This document shows positions 1-10,810 of a DNA stretch of 64,000 bases, piece by piece. The DNA comes from Rhynchopus sp. YZ270_cl-10 (taxonomy: Eukaryota > Euglenozoa > Diplonemea > Diplonemida > Diplonemidae). The position numbers were made by a program, and so were the translations under genes. The notes beneath the pieces were generated by a model. It saw only the letters and a program-made list of their open reading frames with translations, did no database searches and was not told the origin of the DNA. Location of the stretch: positions 1 through 64,000 of the forward strand of contig OZ037898.1 in the NCBI GenBank assembly GCA_964035575.1, written 5' to 3'. Each line of letters starts with the position of its first letter. Position 1 is the stretch's first letter.

Positions 1-33
1 AATGGTGGGTCGGAACATATATTAGCAATATTT

Positions 34-102
34 TGTACTGTGTATACTGTGTACACTGTGTACACTGTGTACACTGTTTACACTGTGTATACTCTGTACC
101 TG
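34..102. repeat. 9-bp minisatellite (CTGTGTATA/CTGTGTACA)
   Basis: A short array of the 9-mer CTGTGTAYA, preceded by ATATATTAGCAATATTTTGT. The same left flank precedes the 9-mer arrays near 49.2 kb and, inverted, near 10.97 kb, so this is the edge of a dispersed element and not an isolated microsatellite. Confidence 0.85.
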
Positions 103-3100
103 TGGGTATCCTTACAGTGTCATACACAGGGAATTACTGTGTAAAGTACACTGAAAAGTGACAAACCACACATTACCTGAAAACATCAATACACACACTG
201 TAATGGGTTCATTGGAGAAATTGCGTCGAAATATGGTGGTCGTAGGTCCCATGGGGTGTAGTAGACAATTGGTAATGTGGATCACTCAGGTACGTGGGGT
301 AACCTTATGGAGACACATACAGCAAAATACCATAGAAACTGCATAAAATATCATCAACTGTTCATTACCAGTAGGAACACTGTATTGGAAGCAGTGGAGG
401 AAATTGCGTCGAAATATGGTGGTCGCGGTCTTAATGGATCGTACTACACATTTAGTCATGTTTACCAGCCAGGTACGTGTGAGGGCCTAAAACAGCCAAA
501 AATCCCTGTATTTTCAATACAGGGATTTTTGGCCAGGATCCTGGCTTTTATGGACAGAACGTAATTTATGGACAGATTTGTCGACATTTCTGTCCATAAA
601 TCCCAAAATGGCCAAAAATATTTTTTCAAATGGCTTACTGTAGTGGCTTCATCGGAGCAATTGCGTCGAAGTATGTTGGTCATGGGCCTCATGAAGTGTA
701 GTAGACATTTAGTAATAGTCACTACTCAGGTACGTGGGGTACCCTTATGGGGCCACATACAGCAAAATACCATAGAAACTGCATAAAATATCATCAACTG
801 TTCATTACCAGTAGGAACACTGTATTGGAAGCAGCGGGAAAATTGCGTCGAAATATGGTGGTCGGGGCTTTAATGGATCGTACTACACATTTAGTCATTT
901 TTACCACTCAGGTACGTGTGAGGGCCTAAAACAGCCAAAAATCCCTGTATTTTCAATACAGGGATTTTTGGCCAGGATCCTGGCTTTTATGGACAGAACG
1001 TAATTTATGGACAGATTTGTCGACATTTCTGTCCATAAATCCCAAAATGGCCAAAAATATTTTTTCAAATGGCTTACTGTAGTGGCTTCATCGGAGCAAT
1101 TGCGTCGAAGTATGGTGGTTGTAGGCCCAAAAATACGTAGTAGACATTAATTTACTTGGCCTACTGAGGTCTGTGGGTACCCTTACAGGCTCATACACAG
1201 GGAATTACAGTGTAAAGTACACTGAAAACTGACAAACCACAGAGTACCTGCAAACATCAATACACATACTGCAATGGGTTCAGCGGAGAAATTGCGTCGA
1301 AATATGGTGGTCATGGGCCTCATGAAGTGTAGTAGGCATTTAGTAATAGTCACTACTCAGGTACGTGGGGTACCCTTATGGGGCCACATACAGCAAAATA
1401 CCATAGAAACTGCATAAAATATCATCAACTGTTCATTACCAGTAGGAACACTGTATTGGAAGCAGCGGGAAAATTGCGTCGAAATATGGTGGTCGCGGTC
1501 TTAATGGATCGTACTACACATTTAGTCATGTTTACCAGCCAGGTACGTGTGAGGGCCTAAAACAGCCAAAAATCCCTGTATTTTCAATACAGGGATTTTT
1601 GGCCAGGATCCTGGCTTTTATGGACAGAACGTAATTTATGGACAGATTTGTCGACATTTCTGTCCATAAATCCCAAAATGGCCAAAAATATTTTTTCAAA
1701 TGGCTTACTGTAGTGGCTTCATCGGAGCAATTGCGTCGAAGTATGGTGGTTGTAGGCCCAAAAATACGTAGTAGACATTAATTTACTTGGCCTACTGAGG
1801 TCTGTGGGTACCCTTACAGGCTCATACACAGGGAATTACAGTGTAAAGTACACTGAAAACTGACAAACCACAGAGTACCTGCAAACATCAATACACATAC
1901 TGCAATGGGTTCAGCGGAGAAATTGCGTCGAAATATGGTGGTCATGGGCCTCATGAAGTAGGCATTTAGTAATAGTCACTACTCAGGTACGTGGGGTACC
2001 CTTATGGGGCCACATACAGCAAAATACCATAGAAACTGCATAAAATATCATCAACTGTTCATTACCAGTAGGAACACTGTATTGGAAGCAGCGGGAAAAT
2101 TGCGTCGAAATATGGTGGTCGGGGCTTTAATGGAGCGTACTACACATTTAGTCATTTTTACCACTCAGGTACGTGTGAGGGCCTAAAACAGCCAAAAATC
2201 CCTGTATTTTCAATACAGGGATTTTTGGCCAGGATCCTGGCTTTTATGGACAGAACGTAATTTATGGACAGATTTGTCGACATTTCTGTCCATAAATCCC
2301 AAAATGGCCAAAAATATTTTTTCAAATGGCTTACTGTAGTGGCTTCATCGGAGCAATTGCGTCGAAGTATGGTGGTTGTAGGCCCAAAAATACGTAGTAG
2401 ACATTAATTTACTTGGCCTACTGAGGTCTGTGGGTACCCTTACAGGCTCATACACAGGGAATTACAGTGTAAAGTACACTGAAAACTGACAAACCACAGA
2501 GTACCTGCAAACATCAATACACATACTGCAATGGGTTCAGCGGAGAAATTGCGTCGAAATATGGTGGTCATGGGCCTCATGAAGTAGGCATTTAGTAATA
2601 GTCACTACTCAGGTACGTGGGGTACCCTTATGGGGCCACATACAGCAAAATACCATAGAAACTGCATAAAATATCATCAACTGTTCATTACCAGTAGGAA
2701 CACTGTATTGGAAGCAGCGGGAAAATTGCGTCGAAATATGGTGGTCGGGGCTTTAATGGAGCGTACTACACATTTAGTCATTTTTACCACTCAGGTACGT
2801 GTGAGGGCCTAAAACAGCCAAAAATCCCTGTATTTTCAATACAGGGATTTTTGGCCAGGATCCTGGCTTTTATGGACAGAACGTAATTTATGGACAGATT
2901 TGTCGACATTTCTGTCCATAAATCCCAAAATGGCCAAAAATATTTTTTCAAATGGCTTACTGTAGTGGCTTCATCGGAGCAATTGCGTCGAAGTATGGTG
3001 GTTGTAGGCCCAAAAATACGTAGTAGACATTAATTTACTTGGCCTACTGAGGTCTGTGGGTACCCTTACAGGCTCATACACAGGGAATTACAGTGTAAAG

Positions 3101-4362
3101 TACACTGAAAACTGACAAACCACAGAGTACCTGCAAACATCAATACACATACTGCAATGGGTTCAGCGGAGAAATTGCGTCGAAATATGGTGGTCATGGG
3201 CCTCATGAAGTGTAGTAGGCATTTAGTAATAGTCACTACTCAGGTACGTGGGGTACCCTTATGGGGCCACATACAGCAAAATACCATAGAAACTGCATAA
3301 AATATCATCAACTGTTCATTACCAGTAGGAACACTGTATTGGAAGCAGCGGGAAAATTGCGTCGAAATATGGTGGTCGGGGCTTTAATGGATCGTACTAC
3401 ACATTTAGTCATTTTTACCACTCAGGTACGTGTGAGGGCCTAAAACAGCCAAAAATCCCTGTATTTTCAATACAGGGATTTTTGGCCAGGATCCTGGCTT
3501 TTATGGACAGAACGTAATTTATGGACAGATTTGTCGACATTTCTGTCCATAAATCCCAAAATGGCCAAAAATATTTTTTCAAATGGCTTACTGTAGTGGC
3601 TTCATCGGAGCAATTGCGTCGAAGTATGGTGGTTGTAGGCCCAAAAATACGTAGTAGACATTAATTTACTTGGCCTACTGAGGTCTGTGGGTACCCTTAC
3701 AGGCTCATACACAGGGAATTACAGTGTAAAGTACACTGAAAACTGACAAACCACAGAGTACCTGCAAACATCAATACACATACTGCAATGGGTTCAGCGG
3801 AGAAATTGCGTCGAAATATGGTGGTCATGGGCCTCATGAAGTGTAGTAGACATTTAGTAATAGTCACTACTCAGGTACGTGGGGTACCCTTATGGGGCCA
3901 CATACAGCAAAATACCATAGAAACTGCATAAAATATCATCAACTGTTCATTACCAGTAGGAACACTGTATTGGAAGCAGCGGGAAAATTGCGTCGAAATA
4001 TGGTGGTCGCGGTCTTAATGGATCGTACTACACATTTAGTCATGTTTACCAGCCAGGTACGTGTGAGGGCCTAAAACAGCCAAAAATCCCTGTATTTTCA
4101 ATACAGGGATTTTTGGCCAGGATCCTGGCTTTTATGGACAGAACGTAATTTATGGACAGATTTGTCGACATTTCTGTCCATAAATCCCAAAATGGCCAAA
4201 AATATTTTTTCAAATGGCTTACTGTAGTGGCTTCATCGGAGCAATTGCGTCGAAGTATGGTGGTTGTAGGCCCAAAAATACGTAGTAGACATCAATTTAC
4301 TTGGCTTACTGAGGTTTGTGGGTACCCTTACAGGGTCATACACAGGGAATTACTGTGTAAAC
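103..4362. repeat. Satellite array, 631-bp higher-order unit
   Basis: Tandem array in which a reference point (GAGGGCCTAAAACAGCC) recurs at 481, 920, 1551, 2177, 2803, 3434 and 4065, giving periods of 439, 631, 626, 626, 631 and 631 bp. Each 631-bp unit holds three diverged sub-monomers of about 190-210 bp, marked by ATTGCGTCGAARTATGGTGGT-like sequence. The 439-bp unit lacks one sub-monomer, and the two 626-bp units lack 5 bp after CCTCATGAAG. One hairpin pair lies in each unit. Both ends of the array are more diverged than the middle, as expected under unequal exchange. The short repeated 60-aa frames inside are by-products of the repeat. Confidence 0.92.
489..610. repeat. Double-hairpin module (first of seven satellite copies)
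   Basis: Two adjacent palindromes. The first has arms AAAAATCCCTGTATT / AATACAGGGATTTTT around a TTC loop. The second has arms ATTTATGGACAGA / TCTGTCCATAAAT around a loop of about 12 nt. The pair recurs once per satellite unit and again near 19.9, 20.3 and 50.8 kb; the second hairpin alone, diverged, lies near 7.96 kb. Confidence 0.88.
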
Positions 4363-4758
4363 TCATAGTACGTAGGGTTCCCCCAGAACCCTTATGCACC
4401 AGTCCAATATGTGTGATAAACTACTGTATCTCAGTCTGTATTAAGCAGTGCGGTCAGAATTCCTCACCTTGTATATTTGCATGTTGTAGTATGATGTTGG
4501 AAAGTAGAAGCTGATGTTGGCGTGTAGGTGTTGGGCAAAAGAATATGGAAGGAAGGAATGAATAGATTTTAGACAAGTGATAAAGCAAAAATACGGGTGC
4601 ATTGGGTTTGATTGAACTTTCCTTTTTTGTTTTTGTTGGAGCATTTGTTTTCATATCTCTGTATTTGAAGAAAACATTGACATGACAGGCTAGATGTGTC
4701 TTGTCGTCCCTCCCCAGTCTCAGTTTTTGTATTTCCTCCCTATGACCTTTAAAAAATC
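4363..4758. other. Intergenic, satellite edge to ARF gene
   Basis: Unique AT-rich sequence. The part next to 4759 is presumably the 3' UTR of the minus-strand ARF gene. No convincing coding or RNA gene is seen; the short open frames have no recognisable domains. Confidence 0.6.
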
Positions 4759-5304
4759 CTAGTTTCTTGACTTCATGGAGGATGACAGCCAGTCAAGTCC
4801 TTCATACAAACCTTCACCAGTTGCAGCGCAACTTCCCTGGATGTACCACTCCCGGAGCCTTAGAGAGTGCATCCCAAGTTTGTCAGTCATTTCAGCTGGG
4901 GTCATCGCCTTTGGAAGATCCTGTTTGTTTGCAAGCACAAGAAGTGTTGCATCACGGAGGGCATCATCTGTTGCCAGCTTGTGCAGCTCATCACGTGCAA
5001 GAGAAATTCTGTCCCTGTCGTTGCTGTCAACAACAAATATGATGCCATCAGTCCCCTCAAAGTAGTGACGCCACAGCGGCCTCAGCTTGTCCTGGCCACC
5101 AACGTCCCACATGGTGAACTTGAGGTTCTTGTACTCCACTGTCTCCACATTGAACCCGATTGTCGGTATGGATGTGATCAAATCCCCTAACTTCAGCTTG
5201 TACAGCACAGTAGTCTTGCCAGAAGCATCGAGCCCCACCATCAGCATCTTCACATTCTTCTTTCCTGCAAAGAGGGTTGTCAGTGCAGAGGTAATGTTAC
5301 CCAT
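4759..5304 (-). CDS. ARF1-like: ADP-ribosylation factor (ARF1-type small GTPase)
   Basis: Encodes 181 aa, the usual length of ARF1. It should cycle between GDP and GTP to recruit coat proteins and lipid-modifying enzymes to Golgi membranes. The chosen start gives MGNITS, with Gly2 suitable for N-myristoylation and an amphipathic N-terminal helix. Visible GTPase motifs are GLDASGKTT (about residues 24-32; many ARFs have AA where this has AS), the switch I segment [16 protein letters not shown] (about 66-71), NKQD (about 126-129) and SCAATG (about 158-163). An in-frame ATG 10 codons upstream adds [10 protein letters not shown], which would bury the myristoylation glycine, so I reject it. There is no intron. 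It is the last gene of a four-gene minus-strand run. A pyrimidine-rich stretch ending in AG 46 bp upstream is a plausible SL acceptor. Confidence 0.96.
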   Translation of the reverse strand: MGNITSALTTLFAGKKNVKMLMVGLDASGKTTVLYKLKLGDLITSIPTIGFNVETVEYKNLKFTMWDVGGQDKLRPLWRHYFEGTDGIIFVVDSNDRDRISLARDELHKLATDDALRDATLLVLANKQDLPKAMTPAEMTDKLGMHSLRLREWYIQGSCAATGEGLYEGLDWLSSSMKSRN

Positions 5305-5349
5305 GGTGAAAATATATATATATATATGTGTCACTTTTGTGTGGAATAT

Positions 5350-5351
5350 CT
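5350..5351 (-). promoter_or_regulatory. Candidate SL trans-splice acceptor, ARF gene
   Basis: On the minus strand a tract of about 30 nt made of CCCTCCACTCA-like units ends in CCCAG, leaving a 45-nt 5' UTR before the ARF ATG. This is inferred from the polypyrimidine-AG pattern and from the presence of SL RNA genes in the same window. Confidence 0.5.
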
Positions 5352-5403
5352 GGGTGGAGTGGGTGGAGTGAGTGGAGGGGGTTGGTATGGGCTCAGTTCA
5401 GTG

Positions 5404-5860
5404 AGGTTGGGGAGTTTGTAGGAGTGTCCTAATCATGGAACATATAGGCTATGATCAGCACTGTATACTGTGTATAGTGTGTATAGTGTGTACACTGTGT
5501 ACACTGTGTATACCTGCAACTATTGCCTCTTATGGTTGGTCAGTGAGTTTTTAGGAGTGCCGTCACTATAGAACATGTAGTTTGGAACATATAGGCTATG
5601 ATCAGCACTGTGTATACTGTGTATACTGTGAATAGTGTGTATAGTGTGTACACTGTGTACACTGTGTATACCTGCAACCCATGCCTCTTATGGTTGGTCA
5701 GTGAGTTTGTAGGAGTGCCGTCACTATAGAACATGTAGTTTGGAACATATAGGCTATGATCAGTACTGTGTATACAGTACTGATACAGTGTATACTGTGT
5801 ATACTGTGTATACCTGATACTCATGCCTCTTATGGTTGGTAGGAGTGCCATCATAGAAAG
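5404..5860. repeat. Tandem 9-bp-minisatellite element, about 3 units
   Basis: Units of about 140-160 bp begin GGTTGGTCAGTGAGTTT and continue with TAGGAGTGCCGTCAC, an AACATATAGGCTATGATCAG stretch, then 3-8 copies of CTGTGTATA. Units start near 5404, 5534 and 5693, with a partial one at 5834. The same components recur at 10.8-11.04 kb (inverted) and 49.1-49.35 kb. The element sits between the ARF and actin genes. Confidence 0.8.
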
Positions 5861-6523
5861 TGTTGTTTCAACATATAGACCGCCGAAAATATTTTATAAT
5901 ATTCTATAATAACCGTATCGGTTTTCTTGTTTTTTGTGCATGTTCTTCATTATGCGCAAAGGTTTGTATAGAGAAGGTAGCAGAGGGTATTCTTAATGCT
6001 ATGGAGGCTTGGAAAGAGGTAGATTAGTTTCTGTTATTGTTAGTTAGGGGGGTATGTGTTGGACAGAGGTATTTACGGAATATTGTTTTCTGTGTAGTGT
6101 GTGTGTTGGGGTTTATGGGTTGTGTTTCAAGCATAACAGGGAAAATAGTATGTTTCTTTTTTATTTTTTCTCTGGTTTTGTTTTTTGCTTTTGTTTCTGC
6201 TTTGGTGTTTTTTTTGTTTGCTGTCTTATTTGTCTTATTTTCTTTTGTATTCATCTCTGACAATCTCCTTTTATTATTTTGGTTTTATTTGCTTTTGTTT
6301 TGTGTTAAAAATATATTTGCTATATTTGCTTTTTTGTTTGTATCGTTTGTAATTTTTGTCTCACACGAAAATAAAGTACAAATAAAAAATATCCACACTA
6401 CAGGCAAGTTCTCGCAATAACCCTATCCCCGACACCCCGAAAGTTTGTATTTGTTTTTTGTTTTGATTTTTCTTTTGCATTTTTTATTTTAAATTTTTTG
6501 TGTTCATTTGTGGTTTTTAATGA
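5861..6523. other. Intergenic, T-rich; actin 3' side
   Basis: Strongly T-rich on the plus strand between about 6150 and 6500, so A-rich on the strand of the actin transcript. It probably holds the actin 3' UTR. A 127-aa plus-strand open frame here is Phe/Val/Leu-rich only because of base composition. Nothing else is seen. Confidence 0.55.
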
Positions 6524-7711
6524 CTAGAAGCACTTCTTATGAACAATCCCTGGGCCACTCTCATCATACTCCTCCTTCTTGACCCACATGGACGCAAAGG
6601 TGGAAAGGGAAGAGAGAATAGACCCTCCAATCCACACAGAGTACTTTCTCTCCGGTGGGGCAACAACCTTGATCTTCATGCTGTTTGGTGCCAGGTTTGT
6701 GACTTCCTTGGAAAGACGGTCTGCAAGCCCCTCGTACATGGTAGTTCCCCCTGAGAGAACAATGTTGGCGTACAAGTCCTTACGCACATCGATGTCACAC
6801 TTCATGATGGAGTTGTACACCGTCTCATGGATGCCATTTGCCTCAAGCCCAATGAACTGTGGCTTGAAGAGTGCTTCAGGGCAACGGAATCTCTCCGATC
6901 CCACTGTGATCACCTGTCCATCGGGAAGCTCGTAGTCCTTTTCCAACGACGACGATGACGAGGCCAGGGACATTTCCTCGTCAAAGTCCTGTAAAATAAA
7001 TGGTGGTGGGTTTTTGGGTTTTCTTTTTCCTGTACAAAATATGCATACCAAGGCAACGTAGGCGAGCTTTTCTTTCACATCACGCACAATCTCGCGCTCT
7101 GCAGAGGTGACAAAGCTGTTACCACGTTCTGTCAGAAGCTTAATCATCCAGTCTGTCATGTCTCTTCCAGCCATGTCAATACGAAGCACGGCGTGTGGCA
7201 GAGAGTACCCCTCGTAGATGGGAACTGTGTGGGTCACACCATCTCCTGAGTCAAGAACAATTCCTGTTGTGCGTCCAGACGAGTACAGGGACAGCACCGC
7301 CTGGATCCCAACGTACATTGCAGGGCTGTTGAACGTCTCAAACATGATCTGTGTCATCTTTTCACGGTTGGCCTTTGGGTTCATGGGCGCTTCTGTGAGA
7401 AGCACAGGGTGATCCTCAGGTGCAACACGGAGCTCGTTGAAGAAGGTGTGGTGCCAGATCTTTTCCATGTCATCCCAGTTTGTGATGATACCATGCTCAA
7501 TCGGATACTTGATCAGCAGAATACCACGCTTGGACTGTGCATCGTCACCAATATAGGCTTCCTTCTTTGCTGTTCCCATCATTGCTGCAGCGGTCTTTGG
7601 CCTTCCAACAATGGACGGAAACACGGACCTCGGGGCATCGTCTCCTGCGAAACCTGCCTTCACCATCCCAGACCCATTGTCACAGACGATTGCTTGCTGG
7701 TCATCATCCAT
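6524..7711 (-). CDS. ACT: Actin (two exons)
   Basis: Exon 1 is 7711-7049 and exon 2 is 6988-6524. Removing a 60-bp GTATGC...TTACAG intron (7048-6989) gives exactly 375 aa, the canonical actin length, and restores VAL|DFDEEM across the junction. Diagnostic segments are the N-terminal acidic [22 protein letters not shown] (nucleotide-binding loop), [37 protein letters not shown], the DNase-loop region and the C-terminal HKKCF. Reading through the intron keeps the frame open because 60 is divisible by three and it has no stop, so the retained-intron frame should not be taken as the protein. The stop codon is TAG. It lies in the minus-strand host gene run with ARF downstream. Confidence 0.97.
   Translation of the reverse strand: MDDDQQAIVCDNGSGMVKAGFAGDDAPRSVFPSIVGRPKTAAAMMGTAKKEAYIGDDAQSKRGILLIKYPIEHGIITNWDDMEKIWHHTFFNELRVAPEDHPVLLTEAPMNPKANREKMTQIMFETFNSPAMYVGIQAVLSLYSSGRTTGIVLDSGDGVTHTVPIYEGYSLPHAVLRIDMAGRDMTDWMIKLLTERGNSFVTSAEREIVRDVKEKLAYVALVCIFCTGKRKPKNPPPFILQDFDEEMSLASSSSSLEKDYELPDGQVITVGSERFRCPEALFKPQFIGLEANGIHETVYNSIMKCDIDVRKDLYANIVLSGGTTMYEGLADRLSKEVTNLAPNSMKIKVVAPPERKYSVWIGGSILSSLSTFASMWVKKEEYDESGPGIVHKKCF
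6989..7048 (-). other. Actin intron
   Basis: A 60-bp GT-AG intron with donor GTATGC and acceptor TTTACAG, phase 0. Removal restores the conserved actin sequence. The donor resembles those of the other introns in the window (GTATGT, GTATAA) and the SL RNA donor (GTATGG). Confidence 0.93.
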
Positions 7712-7747
7712 GTTGAAGTTTGTATGTGTTTAAGGGTATGTGTTGTT

Positions 7748-7749
7748 CT
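7748..7749 (-). promoter_or_regulatory. Candidate SL trans-splice acceptor, actin
   Basis: ACCACAG on the minus strand would leave a 36-nt leader before the actin ATG; a second CCCACAG lies 13 bp further upstream (7761-7762). The pyrimidine tract is weak, so the choice between them is uncertain. Confidence 0.35.
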
Positions 7750-7761
7750 GTGGTTTGAGTC

Positions 7762-8522
7762 TGTGGGTATATACTTGTGGTGGGGGGGTTTGGGGGGTGG
7801 GCCACGTAGGGTGGGTGGTTCACGGTCAGGGCCACAACCCACACACACACAGCAGGGACCTCCAAACCCAGCGAGAAACCAGAAAACCAAAGAGAAAACA
7901 CCATGTGCACCAAAAAAAAAGCAAAATCCTGGCAAATTTTCCGAATGCAAAAATTGAGCTTTTATGGACAGAACCAAATTTATGGACAGAATATCCGTAA
8001 AATCTGTCCATAAATTACAACCCCCCCGTGTGTTGTCTTAGGTGTTCCTGTGCTGAGAGGTGTGGAGACTTGCAAATGAGAGGACTGGGGGGGTCAGTGG
8101 AGGATTCTGAGGACATTGCCTCATGCCTTTTGGGTTTGCGTAGGTTTGTGGGTGAGTAACACCACGGGAGTGCCTAGAACCTTTCCCTAGAAGCCTAGAA
8201 ACCGAGAGAGGTGTGTGAATGTGTACTGCCCTTGTACACATGAAGTTGTGGTTCTCTGGAGCTGTGGTGTGATGTGTTGTTGTTTCTTGGCTGGGGGAAG
8301 GTAAAAAACTATGTATAAGCAGAGAGAGTGGGGGAGATATCACTTTTTTTCTTTTCCTTCATTTTTGTGAAACAGTGCAAGCTCTTTATTTCTTTTTTTC
8401 TCTCTTTGCATCCTTCTTTATTTGCTTTCTTTCTTTTTTTTCTTCTTTTTTTTTATGTGAGGGTAGGTAGAGGGGTTCACATATGGGTGACTGGTCATCT
8501 TTGGAACTGGCGTAGTTACATA
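7762..8522. other. Intergenic between actin and the 409-aa gene
   Basis: About 760 bp with GT-rich and CA-rich stretches, then T-rich sequence from 8340 to 8460, which probably forms the 3' UTR of the next minus-strand gene. Near 7960-8015 there is a diverged copy of the TTATGGACAGA...TCTGTCCATAAA hairpin. No gene is recognisable. Confidence 0.5.
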
Positions 8523-9752
8523 TTATTGGGAATAGTAGAATGGCACGGTGCTGTATGGATCATGTCGGTACACTGGCTGCTGTTCAGAAGTTGGCTTCAT
8601 GTTGAACCCTATGTGCTGATTGAGAAAACGAGGTAGGCTGTGCTTCTGAGCTGTGCTACTTGTGCTAGGTTTTATGTGCTGACTGTCGTGGCAGAGAATT
8701 CTATCAGAAGAAGCCAGGCCAATACGCGTAGGCTGGCCGGGCCCTGCTGTCCACACAAATGTTTTATCGTGTCTGGAGAGAAACCGCATGAGAAGAGAGT
8801 GGCTTGGGAATAGAGAGTTTGTGAACACTTCAAATCCATTCAACTTCTGCAACAGCTCCTTCTGGGACATGGGGCCTTTAGAGAGCATTCCTAGCAGGGC
8901 CTTTTTAAGATTTTCCTCATCTTCACGTTGGACCTTGCTTCTCGACTTGTCTATTTCGCGCACTGAAGATAGCGGTGTTCCAAAGAGGCATACACGTGCA
9001 TCAGACTTTTTTATCTGTGGAGCAAGACAATTTTCAACAATATCCTCATCAGAATAGTGGAACAGAGAGAAGTTCTCAGGATGGGCCCTGAGAAATTCCT
9101 GCCAGGCACCACCGTAGCATTTCCCCACAACATTGTCGTAGAGTGGACTCTCCTTCGCTTTGTTGCTCAGCACAATAGACCCCAGAGAACCTCTGCACAC
9201 ATTCAGCCGTGGGTTTTCCAAAATAGCTCTGACCTCTTTAACAAGTTGCCTCTCTGCGGACCCTTGCTTCACATTGTCAATTGGCATATGTTGAACCTTC
9301 ACTGTGAATGTAGTTGGGTGGTATGCAATGTAGTGGCCGGAGTGTGATGCATCCTGAGATTGCACGAGGTTCCCAAGATCAACTTCAAAGTCCTCACGGC
9401 CTTCACAGGTACATTCCAGGGTTGCATTCCATGCACTCCTAGGAAGCGGATCATGAGTTGTGATAAAGAGAGCGTCAAGGCCAAGCCCGCCCTTTTCCCC
9501 AGTGATGTTTATGTCTTCATTAGCTGACACTGTGAGTGTTTCTTCTTTCCCTGGGAGCGGGAGGTTGCAACGTATAAGTTGTAAGCCATTCAGCAGAACT
9601 GATGCGTATCCTCGCTCCACTGGATTGGTGGGTCCTGCAATGTCAGTGATGTTGAAGCAACCGCTGGGTTCAAAGTCTGAGTCTGTGTTTCCTATGCTGC
9701 CTCCTGCTGTTGATATTACAGAATACTGCCGAACAGAATCTACTGAGCTCAT
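8523..9752 (-). CDS. Hypothetical protein, 409 aa, two winged-helix-like segments
   Basis: I do not recognise the family. The frame is intact and starts MSSVDSVRQYSV. Residues about 168-235 (ending near LRAHPENFSLFHY) and about 282-347 (ending near LSRHDKTFVWTAG) share a pattern: a helical stretch, an 'LF/LY...FLxxHxxxF' helix, then a short beta-like strand. This would suit two winged-helix or similar small domains, but I infer it from pattern alone. The N-terminal third has many Gly, Asn and Asp residues and no membrane segment. The C-terminal tail is Ser/Thr/Pro/Tyr-rich and ends FYYSQ. It lies 194 bp downstream of the CCCH gene on the same strand, with a possible acceptor ATAACAG upstream, consistent with one polycistronic unit. 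Confidence 0.72.
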   Translation of the reverse strand: MSSVDSVRQYSVISTAGGSIGNTDSDFEPSGCFNITDIAGPTNPVERGYASVLLNGLQLIRCNLPLPGKEETLTVSANEDINITGEKGGLGLDALFITTHDPLPRSAWNATLECTCEGREDFEVDLGNLVQSQDASHSGHYIAYHPTTFTVKVQHMPIDNVKQGSAERQLVKEVRAILENPRLNVCRGSLGSIVLSNKAKESPLYDNVVGKCYGGAWQEFLRAHPENFSLFHYSDEDIVENCLAPQIKKSDARVCLFGTPLSSVREIDKSRSKVQREDEENLKKALLGMLSKGPMSQKELLQKLNGFEVFTNSLFPSHSLLMRFLSRHDKTFVWTAGPGQPTRIGLASSDRILCHDSQHIKPSTSSTAQKHSLPRFLNQHIGFNMKPTSEQQPVYRHDPYSTVPFYYSQ

Positions 9753-9946
9753 TGTGTTCTTGTTGTGTTACAGTATATTTGTAGTAGTGGCCTGTTATTT
9801 GTTGTTAGTCCGTTGAGTAAGACAACAAAAACTTAAAGAATACAAGAAAAACAGAGGGAGGGATAAGTAATAATTGGGATGGGTTGCAATATTATTTCAT
9901 TTGGAGTGTTCTTAATTTTTGTTTTCTTTTGTCTTGGTTTTATTTA

Positions 9947-10621
9947 TTAAACCCAGTGTGCAGCAAACCTGTTCAGTGCCATGAAGGTTATTTCAGATGC
10001 TGAAGAGGGGAATAGGGTATCAACACTAGATTTGCTGCTCGAGGTGCTGCCTTCCTGCCAGGTGTCTGCAGGATAGGATTCACTGCTGGAGCAAGTACTG
10101 GAAGGGCAGAATGATGCAAGGTTCTCCAGGTCAAGTTCTCGGCATATATGGATGTTGATACAACGCTCCCCCCATTTGCACCTCTTCAATTTGTTCAGCC
10201 CACAAATCCTGTTCTTTTGTACAATAATCTTGTCCCCCCGGCGCAAAAGCTCCTCCAAACCTCTTGTACTACTGAAATTGCTCACAGAGAGCAATGCTAT
10301 GTTGTCCTTGCCCTTCAACATGAAGCATTTTTTGCTGGTCCATTTTCCGGAATGAAGCGCGCAGCACTGGCCCGCCATTTCATCGCGAAGTCTGTCCACA
10401 GCATCTGGACTCACATGTAGTTGACGGCATGTCTTCTGTGACTTACATTTCCCTCTGTGAAATAGTATGCACACATTCAGTGGTCTATTTCCAAGGGTTC
10501 CTTGAAGATATGCTGTTCGTCCTTTCGTTTCACATGTTTCTGAAAAATGGAATGCAACAAGCTGGGCACGGTTTCCAGGGTCTCTTGCTTCTATCACTTT
10601 GCCTTCTAACAGTGTGTTCAT
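9947..10621 (-). CDS. Two-finger CCCH zinc-finger protein, 224 aa
   Basis: Contains two CX7CX5CX3H fingers: C51-C59-C65-H69 in VCILFHRGKCKSQKTCRQLH, and C140-C148-C154-H158 in a segment ending CKWGERCINIH. CCCH fingers of this spacing usually bind RNA, and in Euglenozoa such small proteins commonly act as post-transcriptional regulators, which matters where genes are transcribed polycistronically. The start used (MNTLLEGKVIE) is preceded by CACACAG, a possible SL acceptor, and an AACACAAC leader. The last quarter is Ser/Thr-rich and probably disordered. It is the first gene of the minus-strand run; the opposite strand switches to Helitron A genes less than 700 bp away. A specific target cannot be told from the sequence. 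Confidence 0.85.
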   Translation of the reverse strand: MNTLLEGKVIEARDPGNRAQLVAFHFSETCETKGRTAYLQGTLGNRPLNVCILFHRGKCKSQKTCRQLHVSPDAVDRLRDEMAGQCCALHSGKWTSKKCFMLKGKDNIALLSVSNFSSTRGLEELLRRGDKIIVQKNRICGLNKLKRCKWGERCINIHICRELDLENLASFCPSSTCSSSESYPADTWQEGSTSSSKSSVDTLFPSSASEITFMALNRFAAHWV

Positions 10622-10810
10622 GTTGTGTTCAACAAAAATGTGTGTTAGGCTGTGTGGTATGGAAGATGAGGGGTGCCTGGGTGGTTTACAAAACCAAGAG
10701 GGGAGTGTGAGGTAAAGGGAGATACACTTTTCCAGTCTGTTCTGTGAGTGTGCTGTTTACCCCTGGACACACCCAATAATATTTCCACACAATAGCAAAC
10801 CCGTAATAGT

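Noticed and set aside
747-4074. Six repeated 60-aa ORFs starting MGPHTAKYHRN
   Set aside because: They are one short frame per satellite unit, with no recognisable family and no sign of selection on codons.
5305-5334. Upstream ATG for ARF adding ten residues
   Set aside because: It would displace the conserved MG myristoylation start; the added residues are encoded by an AT-repeat leader.
6037-6420. 127-aa plus-strand hydrophobic ORF
   Set aside because: Phe/Val/Leu content comes from a T-rich stretch on the strand opposite the actin 3' UTR; no domain or start context.
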